Shown here piece by piece: positions 1 through 11,175 of a stretch of 64,000 nucleotides of DNA. Location: the NCBI GenBank assembly GCA_947396885.1, contig OX377206.1, forward strand, positions 52,063,631-52,127,630. The letters are read 5' to 3'. The stretch's first letter is position 1. Every line of letters starts with the position of its first letter. The notes beneath the pieces are model-generated. The model saw only the letters and a program-made list of their open reading frames with translations. It did not search any database and was not told the DNA's origin. This stretch comes from Heligmosomoides polygyrus polygyrus (taxonomy: Eukaryota > Nematoda > Chromadorea > Rhabditida > Heligmosomidae). Position numbers and translations under genes: made by a program.

Positions 1-1150
1 CAGCACATGTATTGTACGTGCGCAGATTATCGTGGCAGTGCTTTCATACCCTTTCGTTCACTGCCCCTCTCGATAGAGTTCGGGCGCCGCTAGTGGAAGT
101 TTTCAGATAGATTTCTGCAGTGGTGATATGATAAGATGTGTGTAGGATACGAGTGATTCGTAGCTTCACAGGTTCACGGCGTAAGCTTCGAAGGCTTTTC
201 GCAGTACATATATTATCCCTTTTCACCTTCATCGTCCCTCCCAAACCACGGCTAAATCTTCCACGAAAGCTATGCAGCTAGTCGCTTTGTTCGGCTATGC
301 CTACGGTTGCTTGCACAAACATAGCTTCGATACTGGGTCAGAGAAGGCATCGAATGACCGCCACAATTCTTCCCGCGCTTTCCTTTGGATTTATCTGTTA
401 CTTCAAAACAAAGTCGTGTTCGATATATGTGTTGGTTCTAAATTAGAGTAAAGAACCGCAACGTTCATGAACTGGTTTCTCGTCCAGTAAACCTGAATAA
501 GTTATTCAGCCATTCCTTTATTTAGCTTTAAGAAATAATTTCCGCTGTGCACAAGGCTTTGGTGCACAGGTTAGCAGTAGTGAAGCAGCAATTTCAAGGA
601 GAAATAAACGAATGAGCGGATGTGTATCAAATCCCATACAATTATTGAAAGACGCGAAAATTAAGAAATCTCGATTGTATCTGATTCCTCGAAAATTCCA
701 CGCGTGAGAAGCCATGAATCCCACCAGTACATTTTCTCTGAGTGACGCAAACAAATGCATTCCTTCGAAGTCGATCACAGCCACCTACATCCGGGATGGT
801 GTACGCCAATTTAGTACTCATATACAATGAGCACCAGATTAGAGGTCCCGTGACGTGGCCAGAAAATGAGCTTCTTATGTACCTTATAAGCCCAGTAGTT
901 AGGAATTTAAATAACACTACATCAGTGAGATAGAGGAACTCGCTCTAAAATACTCACCATGCAACTTACCAGAGAAAAGTACTCGCGGAAAGAGTAATAA
1001 TGTCCTATATCACATCAGGGACAACATAAAATCCTGATGCGGAAAGCGCGAGATTCGAATTGTAATATAGCGTCAACCCTTCGAACGTTGTCGGATAAAG
1101 GTTCGACGGTGTCGACCATGTCGCAACATTGCTCTCACAAGGAAAGGTTC
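1..1150. other. No gene recognised
   Basis: I see no splice-bounded coding stretch, RNA gene or repeat with a second copy in the window. Short open frames on both strands have no conserved motif and are treated as chance. Confidence 0.5.
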
Positions 1151-1300
1151 CCAACCCATGGTATGCTTTTGCGATGCTATTTTGCGTGAGCGGCGTCCAC
1201 AACCACAGTCAGTTTTTGCTGAACGCGTTTTTAAAGACCTGCAAAAAGAGGTGTGAAGGCGTGTGCTCAACACTCATCAACCTCTACGACACCACATGAG

Positions 1301-1380
1301 TGCATTGGTGGCGCAGTGGGTTGGAGTGCCGCGTCGTAGGGGCGCACGGGCGGGCTTTTCAGTTCGAGCCCGAGAGCTGC
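1301..1380 (+). pseudogene. tRNA-like sequence with A and B boxes (left arm of R1)
   Basis: A box-like TGGCGCAGTGGG near 1309 is followed about 50 nt later by a B box-like AGTTCGAGCCC near 1361, close to the spacing of a real tRNA gene. The acceptor and T stems do not pair, so it is not a functional tRNA. It could be a tRNA-derived SINE end or a relic promoter. Confidence 0.35.
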
Positions 1381-1909
1381 CAATCTTTTTGCAGGTAATA
1401 GTTTGCTGTTATTACGCTTTTTAATGGTTACAGAGTCAATTTAAGACGATCACTGCTTACAACAAACCAAGACTGTCTATTTGTGCCTTCATATGTGCTA
1501 GTTTTTCAACTATCCATATCTATATGTACCACCACCATATCATACCGTATCACCAATGATACCGTAATTGCACGCAAATAATATTATATGGTATAATATA
1601 CAAAATATACTTCTACAGAAAGTAGGGAACTGGCATGAAACGTTATTCAAAAAGGGTACCACCCGTGGCCTTTCTTTTGATTGCAGATTATAGGCCAGAA
1701 CTACCGACAGTTCTGCGCTCCGGTGTTTCGGCTGTGTTTGTCATATGCGTGGGTGGCAGCTGTTACTTTCGCGTTCACCCAGAACCCTCCTCAACACCCG
1801 CAAATTACGCGTTCAACGAAGAAGAAGTGGTCATTTCTTGCCAGGGAGAAGACTCTTCTTCACTGGCCCTTTCTACTTATGTAGTATTAACCCTTAACTT
1901 GCCCATCTG

Positions 1910-1954
1910 TTAGTGCTCCTCCCATTCACTGAAGAGTCACGGGAGGAGCACTAA
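1910..1954. repeat. Perfect short hairpin, 14-bp stem and 17-nt loop
   Basis: TTAGTGCTCCTCCC at 1910-1923 is the exact reverse complement of 1941-1954. It lies in the core of R1. It may be a small-RNA precursor or the remnant of a tiny foldback. Confidence 0.7.
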
Positions 1955-2294
1955 ACAAAGGTTCGTCTGAATCAGTGGCGAAACGAACCTTTCTAATCCC
2001 TAATAAGATATTCCTTGTATTTTGTAAGATGCTGCTGGTGTGACAAAAGTGTGCTTTAAATGTTTCGTAGTTTTGTACCATAGCTGTTAACTAAAAATAG
2101 TAATAAATATAAGACTTAATTTAATAATATATAAGACTTTTTAATTCCGGAGAAATGATATGGTGCAGATGTGAACAGTTGAAAAACTAGCACATACGAA
2201 GGCGCAAATAGACAGCCTTGGTTTGTTGTAAGCATTGATGGTCTAAAATTGACTCCTGTGATCATGAGAAAGCGTAATGACAACAAAAAATGTT

Positions 2295-2375
2295 GGCAGC
2301 ACTCGGACTCGAACTGAAAAGTGCGCCAGTGTCCTCCTACATGGCGACACTCCTACCTACTGCGCCACCGAGACA
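2295..2375 (-). pseudogene. tRNA-like sequence with A and B boxes (right arm of R1)
   Basis: On the minus strand an A box-like TGGCGCAGTAGG is followed by GTTCGAGTCC at tRNA-like spacing. It is the inverted partner of the copy at 1301-1380 and is better preserved. The T stem still does not close, so a functional tRNA is unlikely. Confidence 0.35.
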
Positions 2376-2543
2376 CATCTCGTGGGGTGTCGTAGAGGTG
2401 GATGATTGTTGCGCGCACTGTTTCACATCTTTTTTTCAGGTCTTTAAAAAAGCGTTCAGCAAAAACTGACTGTGGTTCTGGACTCCACTCACAGGGCCCT
2501 ACATCCTGTCAAAATACCATCGCATAAGATCACCATGAGCTGA

Positions 2544-3640
2544 TAATCTTTCCTTGTCAGGCTGCTGGTACCGGTTGATCAAAGCCTTTCCTTTTCGCAT
2601 TCCAATGCGTGAGTGCAGTCAGCTTGAATGGCCGTCATTAAACGTCTGGCTAAAGGTCGCATTCTTTGTAACAACCCTTACAGATCAAATGACAAATGCG
2701 CATAAGGGGAACTGTGAATATGATGGTGACTTGCAGCCGTCTGCTACAGCACGTGTGCAACTTGGAATGCTGCACCACACGTCTCTTTATAATGAAAGTC
2801 TCGTCTTCAAAGTTCACCGGAGAACCACCATACCACGTTTGACCGTGTCCCTACATTAGACGTGAGCCCTGCGCTCATCTAGCAAATAGCTAGCAAAAAC
2901 GGCCATAGATTTGCTGGAATCCTCGCAAGTATCGAAACTCAGTCACCAAAATTGCAGGATTGTGTTGCTGCTAGAGTCATTGGCGATTAAGATGGAGGCC
3001 ATGAACAACCAGAATTGTCAGAATCACCTTCCAGAGGACACGGTGAGGGTGGGATGTGCACATGTGCATATGTTTATGTGGGTGTGTGCTTATGATGCCG
3101 AAGAGTCGAGCAGATATGTCACGTCAGGATGCCGCTTCGCCATTTCAGTAGTGGGGATCAATGTGTGGTGTGTCGTTGTCCATCGTCCGCCGTCCTCCAC
3201 CCTCGAAACATCAGTGGAAGAGTGAGCGATGGCGAGAGGGACCCCGAGGCCTCGTTCTTCTATTCGAGTTTGGCTTTTCCGTCAACCACGGCTCCGCCAT
3301 AGCCAACAGCAACCCCAGTCACTGCCCTACTTCCCTCCCATAGTCGCCTAATTTCGGCGTCTCTTGCGCGCGTTCATGGACTTGCCTCGTTAACTCTTCC
3401 AAGCCTCCCAACAAATCCCTCCCTTCCGCTTCTTCATCCTACAACTGAGCTACAACTGACTGCATCTATCTGAGAGTTTGCTGATGGGACGTCATGGACT
3501 AGTATTCCTTACGATGGACGCTGGCTGTTTTCTAGCCCATGATATACATGATATACCCACACTACCGTGATATACTACCTTACTTGCTGCAGACGGCCTT
3601 CTCCATTGGTTTCATCTCCATTTCGATGAAACAGTAGAAA
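2544..3640. other. No confirmed gene; one weak + strand exon candidate
   Basis: A run ending at about 3041 with codons MEAMNNQNCQNHLPEDT, then a donor-like ACG|gtgagg, could be an exon. A following stretch from about 3220 is open for roughly 25 codons before a stop. There is no homology signal, and neither is assigned. Confidence 0.3.
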
Positions 3641-3654
3641 CTGTTACTCATTAT

Positions 3655-4140
3655 TTTCATTAGCGTCTGTCCCGTTTGGTGGCGGGGTCCGCTCGTCTGG
3701 TGTGGTGACGAGATTTCTCCCGATCAAATGCTTGATCAGGGTGCACACCAGCCAACTTTAGGTCCAAATGCAACGTATCTAGCCAACGTTGCTTCGGGCG
3801 TTCCCTGGGCCGCTTTCTAGGGACCTCAAGGTTCAGGCCTATCTTCCGGACGGTGTCGTCAGCGCGAAGGACGTGGCCGTACCATCGGAGACGAGCTTCG
3901 CGCAACTTTTCGGCTATTGGGGCGACACCGAACCTCTGTCGTATGGCGTCGTTGCGAACGCGGTCCAAACGCGTAACTCCAGCCGTCCACCGTAGCATTT
4001 CCATCTCCATTACACTGAGGCGGCCTTCAATTTCATTCGTCACGGGCCAGCACTCAGCACCGTACGTCGCTACTGGGCGGACGACTGTTCTATAAACCTT
4101 CGATTTGATGCTCAGGTATTGTCCTGTCACAAAGTCAATG
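3655..4140 (-). pseudogene. 3' end of an RTE-B LINE (reverse transcriptase C-terminus)
   Basis: The minus strand encodes the C-terminal region after the RTE polymerase domain. KVYRTVVRPVATYGAECWP is followed by RLRWYGHVLRAD, RERPKQRWLDTL and the terminal DPATKRDRR. The same blocks end the longer RTE-B copies near 58.4 kb and 12.5 kb. The copy is 5' truncated: upstream of about 4140 the sequence becomes a mariner transposase, and a frameshift lies close to the junction. The polymerase motifs are absent, so it is inactive. Confidence 0.85.
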
Positions 4141-4790
4141 TCTGTCAATCACTTCAATATCGACACAACACTTCTCCTCTGTGACAGTCTCCAAGAACTT
4201 GTGATGGACTAGACCGGTCATTGTTCGTCATACGATCACTATGGCCTTCGTTGGACGGAGACTTGATTTCGGCATCTCCTTGGGACTCTCGTGCTTGTCC
4301 AGCCATTGTGCAGAGCGGCGACGATTGACGTAAAGGACCCATTTTTCGTCGTACGTCACGACCCTGTCAAAAAAAGCTCCCTTAGATTGCGCAGCCTCAA
4401 CGAAACACAGGTGTCGTGGCGTTTCCACATCTGCCCGACGGTCAGCTCGTGCGGGATCGATTTATCCAAATTCTTTACTTTTCCGATCGCATTTAAGTTT
4501 CGAATGATAATGCTGCCGTCAACGCCAAAATGCTGTGCTGGCTCTCCCACAGTTTGACGCGGATCCGCGTCCCACCATGGCCATGAGATGGTAGTCGTTA
4601 GGGAATGATGGTGGCCTACCTCGGTCCTCGTCTTTGAGACCTTCGTCTCCAGATAAAAACCTTTCAAACCAGTTGCGAGTTTTGCGTTCCTTGGCGAAAA
4701 CCTACCCAAATGCAGCGCTGATGTTATGAGCTGCGACCGCGACGTTGTGTTCACTTTTCCATTCATATAAGTAGAGTACCTGAATATCAC
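4141..4790 (-). pseudogene. Truncated mariner transposase
   Basis: The minus strand carries mariner landmarks in order: the HTH-region motif DADPRQTVGE with AQHFGVDGS, then KRHDTC, then the first catalytic aspartate in VTYDEKWVLY, then RRRSAQWLDKHESPKEMPK, and finally VHHKFLETVTEEKCC. At least three frame changes break it (N-terminal block, around 4400, around 4235). The remaining two catalytic acidic residues are missing because the gene stops at about 4141, where an RTE-B 3' end begins. Intact transposases are about 340-350 residues; roughly 200 are represented. I did not find the terminal inverted repeats. Confidence 0.85.
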
Positions 4791-4999
4791 GATGATTCAT
4801 ACTATGAAAACGACGTAAGAAAGCGGAGATACTGCGCTTTCAGAAACTATATATAATGCCTTAAAAGGGAACATTAGCAGCCACGAAAAATCGACCAGAA
4901 ATTGAGGTAGCAAAATCGGCCACTTCATATGCACCGACCTGATATTGATGTACTACTATTCTTTTTCAACGATGATGAAAGAATAAAAACAATATGTCT

Positions 5000-5358
5000 T
5001 CTTCTTCAGCGTCCGCCACGCTTCATGGCGGTGCCCGCTTTTCTGATGCCATGTTGCCATCTTTCCCGAACGCGTGCTAGATCAGGGTGGACACCAGTTA
5101 CTTTGAAGTCTTTGTGCAACGTATCAGCCCAGCGCTGCTTCGGGCGCCTTTGTCGAATAGAACGGTTTTGGATGCCGTCCAGTCACGTGACTGTTTCCTT
5201 CCGTCCAGCGCAGCATGTTCGCCTCCAATACACTGAGGCGGCTTTCTGTTTCCTTCATCGCAGGCCAGCACTCACCATCGCTAACGGCCGGACTACGGTT
5301 TTATAGATCTTTGTTTTACAGATCAAGCTTTACTCACGCGCGAGTTCACTTCACCAAC
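5000..5358 (-). pseudogene. Short 3' fragment of an RTE-B LINE
   Basis: The region matches, with small deletions, the minus-strand 3' end of RTE-B at 58325-58880, including the (CTT)n tail followed by the reverse-complemented terminal codons. It ends at about 5358, where the tail of an RTE-A copy in the same orientation starts. Confidence 0.75.
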
Positions 5359-6085
5359 AGGCTGCCTGTCACCTGTCACCTGTCGTCCCATTGATCATCA
5401 AGTTGCCCGAGCGTCAGCAGCGTCTCCATTCGTCTCTGCCAGAGTGCTCCAATGGTTCCTCCTCGCTCGAGGGGCGCGAAGAGAGTCATACCGTTCGTTC
5501 AGGGCTTTCATGAAGAAATCCGACCAACGCGTTGATCCGCATTCTGGTGTTCTCTTGAAATCCGGTGGAATCCAGTAGGTGACGGTTCTTGTCTAGCTGG
5601 CGTCTACGAAGCGCATAACGTGACCGTCCACCTGATTTTCGACGACCTGGCACATGCGACAGCGTCTCTGATCTCCGACGAGCTCGGAACTCTACGGCTT
5701 TTAATCACGTGCGTGAATCATGTCACTCCGAGCACGATTTCCGTTATATTTCATTTTTCTTCTCGACTCCACGCTGCGCGGAGCTGATTGCGTGTTCATC
5801 CTGCTCTCGTTCTGCCCAGGTCTCTGAGGCAGGAAGAACAGGCTCGAAAAAAAAAAAACTCGAATAGGTGGGCCCGGAGTCGGACATTCTTTGTCTCCTT
5901 CACAACCCTTCAACGCTCTGGAATGCTACCCAAGTTCCCCGTTTCCTCCTCCCCACCTCCGGCGCTAGGTCGTTGGCCATGTTGACTTCGCCACCTACAT
6001 ATACGTCCAACATGGATCACTCGGAGATGTTCGTTCCGATGAGCAAGAATTGGTCATCAGAAACTCGTCCGTTTCTTGTGAATCG
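5359..6085 (-). pseudogene. 5'-truncated RTE-A LINE fragment
   Basis: The sequence is a diverged reverse complement of about 40590-41290, covering the last quarter of the RTE-A reverse transcriptase gene and its CACCTGT-repeat tail. Short indels break all frames. It stops abruptly at 6085 inside a Tc5-like element, which is consistent with a truncated insertion or a later deletion junction. Confidence 0.75.
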
Positions 6086-7656
6086 AAGGTTCGATTCTTC
6101 TGAGCTGCTGCACTTTTGCATTTCAACTGATTGGCTGAGAATCGAAAGATTCTGACGTCTATACCATTTTCAAAGGTTTTTTGTGCAATTTTCCAACTGC
6201 ATGCCATGATATTCAACATGATGATGTATAAATGTTCAACACCAGTGACACATAGGTACAAGGTGAATGAAGCAGCACTGGTCACAACACGGGCAGTGTA
6301 CCAATCCTGCTCGGATTTTCAAAATAGATCAGGATGTGACGTCGGTGGTGGTTAACAAGAGAAATGAGGTCTGTGGATCTCGCAAATTAGCCAAAATAAC
6401 ACCGATACACTTTTTGCCTCATATTTGCCTGTCACCTTGAAGTCAGAGGTCTGCTGAAGGTTTTCTAGAACCTAACACCAACTGTGTCCGCCGACGGTCG
6501 AGTGGTGATCCACCTGCTCACACTGAAGTGTGGTCCACCTTTAGACAAGGAATCTTCGAGGGAAGAAATCAAGCTGACCAAACGGATGGCCAGCATACTC
6601 AAGGACTTCGAAGCACGTCTCCTTGAAGTTGACAAGACGAACAGCTGGAAGCGGTGAAAGAAGAAGAAGAGATTGGGATCCGCAAAATGAACTGATGGAC
6701 GTGGAGAGGCAAGCAAGAATTGGACATATGATAACGTTTTCGGGTGGAACTCTTTGTTTCGGAGGAAAGGGACGTCTTCAATTGGATTTCGTCTATGGAG
6801 CCGATGTCATTGGTCCGTGCACGGAAGCCAACTGCGAGGAGCTTGTAGCCTTTATACGCTGTCTTCATTGTGACCATTGCTTCTTTCATGCACTTTGTGC
6901 CTGTGAACTGATGGACGTGGAGAGGCAAGCAATCAGTGGACATATGATAACGTTTTCGGGTGCAACGGTTTCACTCCATGTCGTTGTGCACGACCTTCCT
7001 GCAAAAAAGGGACAACATCTTGAAGGTAAGTGTCGAAGCTGCGGGTAGCGGCAGGTAAGTGAAGGAGAGCGTCCTTGTTATAATGAGATTGAAGGTGGTG
7101 TCGCTGGTGTACCTGCGAGGAGCCTGTAGGTTTTATATGCTGCCCGTAATGCGACAAATGCTTCTGCTTCATGCACTTCATGATTGTGCACCACTGGTGT
7201 TGAAAGTTTATACATCATTATGTTGAGTAGTTTTCTCATTGCCTTGTGGTTAAAAAACCTGTCAGTAATGAAGATGTATCAAGAAAGTTACTCTCGACGA
7301 CGTACAGCTGGAAGATTAAGCGAAAAAAACATCTGAAAATGATGTAGATGTTAGAATCCTTCAAATCTCAACCAACCAGATGAAATGAAAAAAGGCAGCG
7401 GAGCAGGAGAACCGAATCCCCGACCTCCCACCCGTGAAGCAACGTCACGCTCCACTACGCTCTGAGCCACTTGCCGGCAGGAGCATCGCGGGACTACAAG
7501 ACCCACGAATTCCATTGTAACTACAATGACCCCCTACTCCTCGGCTTTAAAGACTTAGCAAAAAATAAACACATTTGTACACTAATTGTGGGGTGGCGAT
7601 GCTTCCTATATGACTCGCTTTCCCCGCTCAGTCATACGCTTCAAACCATTCCCTTG
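6086..7656. mobile_element. R2-1: Tc5-like DNA element, left end missing
   Basis: This stretch is collinear with parts of R2-2 (31694-35243) and R2-3 (44117-45242). The right end reads ACCATTCCCTTG then TCA, the inverse of a CAAGGGAAGG-type terminus recalled for nematode Tc5, with TCA fitting the TNA target of Tc4/Tc5. The left terminus is lost at the RTE-A junction. A coding-like remnant near 6490-6660 ([17 protein letters not shown]) recurs in R2-3 and the part after it recurs in R2-2, but all copies are broken. It is probably non-autonomous. Confidence 0.55.
6688..6967. repeat. Internal duplication in R2-1
   Basis: About 60 bp beginning AACTGATGGACGTGGAGAGG at 6688 recurs almost unchanged at 6906, 218 bp later. 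The other R2 copies lack the second unit. Confidence 0.7.
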
Positions 7657-7794
7657 TCAGATTGCATATACACAATTCGGCGCACTTTGAATGACCTGCG
7701 AAACTCAAACGTCGTTTTTATCATAAGATTTTCACAGGTTCACACCTCCCTGGTTTTCGAAGAGAAGTGGACCTAAATTGTTAAGAGATTGATA

Positions 7795-8010
7795 AAGAAT
7801 ATTCGAATATTCGGTATTCGAAGCCTTCGAGTGTTCGAGTAAACGAATATTCGAATATTGTCCTCTTTCGACTATTTGAATAAACGAATAATTCAATATT
7901 GGACCTTTTCGAATAATTCGAGTATTGGACCTTCTCGAATATTCGAGTAAACGAATAATTTGAGTATTGGACTTTTTTCGAATAGTCGAATATTCGAATA
8001 TTCGAAAAGG
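7795..8010. repeat. TTCGAATA-rich satellite-like array
   Basis: Irregular tandem repetition of TTCGAATATTCGAA-type words fills the interval. Similar arrays lie at 29365-29535 and 35795-36010. Many words are palindromic. Confidence 0.75.
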
Positions 8011-8344
8011 ACAAAGTTATACCACATACACGATTGAAGTAGTCCAGCATTCACTCTGCCTGACTATTGCTCTAACGATAAGTTATAGGCATGTTGTCCT
8101 CAGCGAAGCAAAGGTGGTGCAGGGGAGGGGCGTTCGTATTGGCTGGTTGTAGGCGCCGCGGCCGCGCGCCCAAGTGGCCACACCTGCGGCGTCATGCCCC
8201 TGCTCACCGTCTCCGCTCACGCTGTGACACCGGTCACGTGCGCGGCGGAAAACGGCCCGACGAAGACCGTCGGAGGCGGCCCCATGACGGCGCCAGACGG
8301 ACGAGCGGAGTACGCAGGTCGACCAGATTTGCTGGGACTGCAAT

Positions 8345-8630
8345 CAATAAGGTATATGGTATATTCCCGCGTCGCTCCGGCGACGGGCGCAGGGCAACTG
8401 TCAACGGCGCGCCTTCGCTGCAGTGGCAGTCGGCGTAGTGGGGCGCGGTTGTCAGTTGACGCGCCATCGCTCCCGCGATGCGTCGCAGAGGGGTGTTATA
8501 CCTCCGCGTCGCGGGAGTGAAACATACTCCCGTGCGACGGCCGTCACAGCCCGTCGCTCGTCGCAGTGCAGTGCACCGCGACGAGCGATGGGCAGCGATG
8601 GTCGCGGAGGGCGAGCGCTTGTCGTGCCCT
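8345..8630. mobile_element. GC-rich MITE related to MITE B (PIF/Harbinger-like)
   Basis: Shares the words GAGGGGTGTTATAC and GCAGTGCACCGCG with MITE B at 20897-21223 and its partial copy at 45398-45575, in a GC-rich, internally palindromic context. Its ends are not clear. Confidence 0.45.
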
Positions 8631-8789
8631 ATTCTATGCACTTCCGCTCACTCATTTCGACACATCCTTGGTTCGTGACCATACTACAGCAATTCCAACA
8701 CACGTCTGGTGATGTTGGATATTCATATGATGTTGCTCGTATGGTTTTCGTCGTGACTCATTTTGGGTTCTTTCGACGGCTTGAACGGC

Positions 8790-9020
8790 TAGATTTTTGG
8801 GGAGATATTTTTCTAGGCGGCTCTTTCCCACTTTTGAGTGATCCTCGCATTTTTTTCGCCTCTGAACTTCCTCACCGGCACCGAAATCTACATTTACAAC
8901 AGCTACAGGGAGGTTCTTTTGACATGCCCGGCACAGAAATGTGCCAAATGAATGGCTACTTTTTGGAAAAGATATTTTTGTAGACCGTTTTTTCCCACTT
9001 TTGTGCCGATTCTAGCATTT
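8790..9020. repeat. Diverged tandem duplication, ~163-bp offset
   Basis: About 65 bp around 8790 (GGCTAGATTTTTGGGGAG) recurs around 8955 with roughly 25% differences, including the shared TTTCCCACTTTTG block. Confidence 0.5.
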
Positions 9021-10499
9021 CAAGATTGGACCTCAATTAGGACGATTCCGTGCTGGACACGTCACGAAAATTCTCTCGTGTTGTGTCGAGCTCAGAAACG
9101 TCGGTTTCCGTGCCTATGGATGGAATCAGAAGCGAGATAAACGCATACCTTTGCTTGCACAGTTTATCGCTTTCGCTATCGCTCTAATAACCCTCTCTAT
9201 ATATCTAAGCTCATAACAAGAGTCAGGCCTGGCTCTAGGCTTTTTTAGGAAGAGCAGATGTTTATCATGAAGTTCAACAGAAAGTTCGGAAACATCGTCG
9301 AAGTGCACAGGCGATTCAGCGATACCCTGTATTGTCTGTAGAATGGAGAATTGGTGCTACTTCACTACATGTTCCATTTACAGAGGTAATGACGACGGTA
9401 AGCAAGGATTGATTAATAAACCTGTCCTACCCACTGGAGGCACTGCCTCCAGGGCAGGTAGCAGTGACCAAGGAGCAATTAATAATCATGACCTCAACCC
9501 CTGGAGGTACTGCTTTGGGGCTCGCTTGCAGCAAGCATTAATAAATACGACTTCGACCATTTACTTTCCCCATAGGACCATGTGTGTTTAGCGACTTCGA
9601 TTACCCTCAGGGCTGAGGTTTTGGGGCGCCCGTTGGTTACCGCCAATACGCCGTCCCTCACTTCAGTTGTGACGAACGGAAACACACACGCTAACTCACA
9701 TTTATAGTAGGACAATAGTTTTAAATTTTCAAGGTATTCAAACGGCGTAGTTCAATTCTATGTGAATTTTTAGCCTGGAAATATACCTTTCACAGCTTCG
9801 TCGCAGATTTGCGAAGAAATATTCTTCAACTTCAAATGTGAAGAATTTCATATCAGCGGTAGTATTGACAAGCTTGAGGTAGAGCACATTAGATAGAACT
9901 CGAAATTCTGATGTACAGCTATGCTTGCTTCACACCAGCATGTATCTTTACACTGGTTTTGTAAACCCTTTGAACATCTGCTTGACAGCAGTCCCAGCAA
10001 ATCTGGTCGACCTGCGTACTCCGCTCGTCCGTCGGGCCGCCGTCGTGGGGCCCTCGACGATGGCTTCCGTCGGGCCGTTGTCTGCCGCGCACGTGACCGG
10101 TGTCACAGCGTGAGCGGAGACGGCGAGCAGGGGATGACGCCGCAGGTATGGCCACCTGGGCGCGCGATCGCGGCGCCAAGGAACAGTCGGTACGAACGCT
10201 ACGTACCCCACAAAGTGCATGGAGCAGCACTGGTCGCAACACGGACAGCGTATTTTTTTATAGGACGTATGATGTTGTAAGAAGTAATCGTGGTTTGATC
10301 GACTTTCCAATTTAATAAAAAATTATTTGTCATAAGTGGATGGATAAGTTTGAAACACCCACACACCCAATTTTTTCAAAAAATTCTAATTCTCGTGTGG
10401 TGCGAACAATTTTTCTGAAAGTGAGTGTCTACCTATTTTCGACTGTGAGGAATCTAGTGGAACTAGTGAGGGCTTGATGAAATGAACACGAAACGAGAT

Positions 10500-11156
10500 A
10501 TTGACATTGTCCGTCGATGACGTTTGGTTAATGTCTCTAGCGTCACCGTATCGCGGGCGGGAAACGCTTTTCCTTCAACATGTGATGATGCGACAGCAGG
10601 GCAAGCGAAGGCTTTTGGTGCTTAGCCACTGGCAACTATTGGCGTTTCTGAACGTCTTTAGTGACATGACGTACCGAAGACCGTCCAACATGCGCCGGGA
10701 TTCAGAGCGTGTGCCGAAGACGTGGTCCAATGTGCGTCGGAATTGAAAAGGGTAAGGAAGCCAGTGAAGGAGAGACGTCGTCCATCGTGTGTTGGAATTC
10801 AGAAGACGATGAGTAAAGGGAACCAGTAAGGGGTAGCGATGAGGGAGAGGCAATAAGGGTGAGGAACCAGCAGTTGAACCACGTCTTCGGCACACGACGG
10901 ACGACGTTCAACTGCTGGTCTCCCAACCCTTTTTTTCTCCTCCTGATCAAAATGTGGAAAGCTAGCGTGGAAGTGGTAAAGCAGTAAGGTGAGCCGTAGG
11001 GTGAGCAATAGGGTGAGGCGACCAGAAAACGGGCACCAGTAAAGGAAAGACGTCGTACAACGTGCGTTGGAATTCAGAATACGTTGAGTAAAGAGGGACC
11101 AGTAAGAGTGAACTCTACAGGGAGAACAATAAGCGGTAACAGTAATAAGAACCAGT
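10500..11156. repeat. R9: locally repeated sequence
   Basis: A unit of the type GTCCAACGTGCGTTGGAATTC followed by GAGTAAAG and ACCAGTAAG recurs about four times (near 10685, 10722, 10775 and 11050). It continues beyond the LINE insertion at 12610-12725. No coding potential is seen. Confidence 0.55.
10866..10919. repeat. Perfect hairpin, 14-bp stem and 26-nt loop
   Basis: ACCAGCAGTTGAAC at 10866-10879 is exactly complementary to 10906-10919. It lies inside R9. Confidence 0.7.
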
Positions 11157-11175
11157 AATTAGCGACAGTCAAGGG
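11157..11175. repeat. Left target-site duplication of RTE-B copy
   Basis: AATTAGCGACAGTCAAGGG at 11157-11175 is repeated exactly at 12591-12609, bracketing the LINE. Confidence 0.9.

Larger units (their letters stand above)
1155..2543. mobile_element. R1: inverted-repeat element with tRNA-like sequence in both arms
   Basis: The segments about 1155-1520 and 2150-2543 are imperfect reverse complements over nearly 400 bp. They share the stretches around 1195-1290 and 2400-2500 and the tRNA-like blocks, and enclose about 620 bp of unrelated AT-rich DNA. No transposase frame is visible, so this would be a non-autonomous foldback element. I could not define a target duplication because the outer ends are eroded. 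Confidence 0.6.
8146..10190. mobile_element. R8: foldback element with ~200-bp GC-rich arms
   Basis: 8146-8345 and 9983-10190 are imperfect reverse complements sharing GGTCGACCAGATTTGCTGGG, CACCGGTCACGTGCGCG and GGCGTCATGCCCCTGCTC. The 1.6-kb interior contains a MITE B-like block and a diverged local duplication, and no transposase frame. Related sequence occurs at the ends of R4 elements (GGTCGACC next to a CCATGG-like block). Confidence 0.65.

Noticed and set aside
1635..1913. 92-codon + strand frame
   Set aside because: Lies in the core of R1 next to a hairpin; no motif.
8423..8983. 186-codon open frame on the + strand
   Set aside because: It crosses from a GC-rich MITE into a diverged local duplication; no motif, no splice context and composition changes abruptly.
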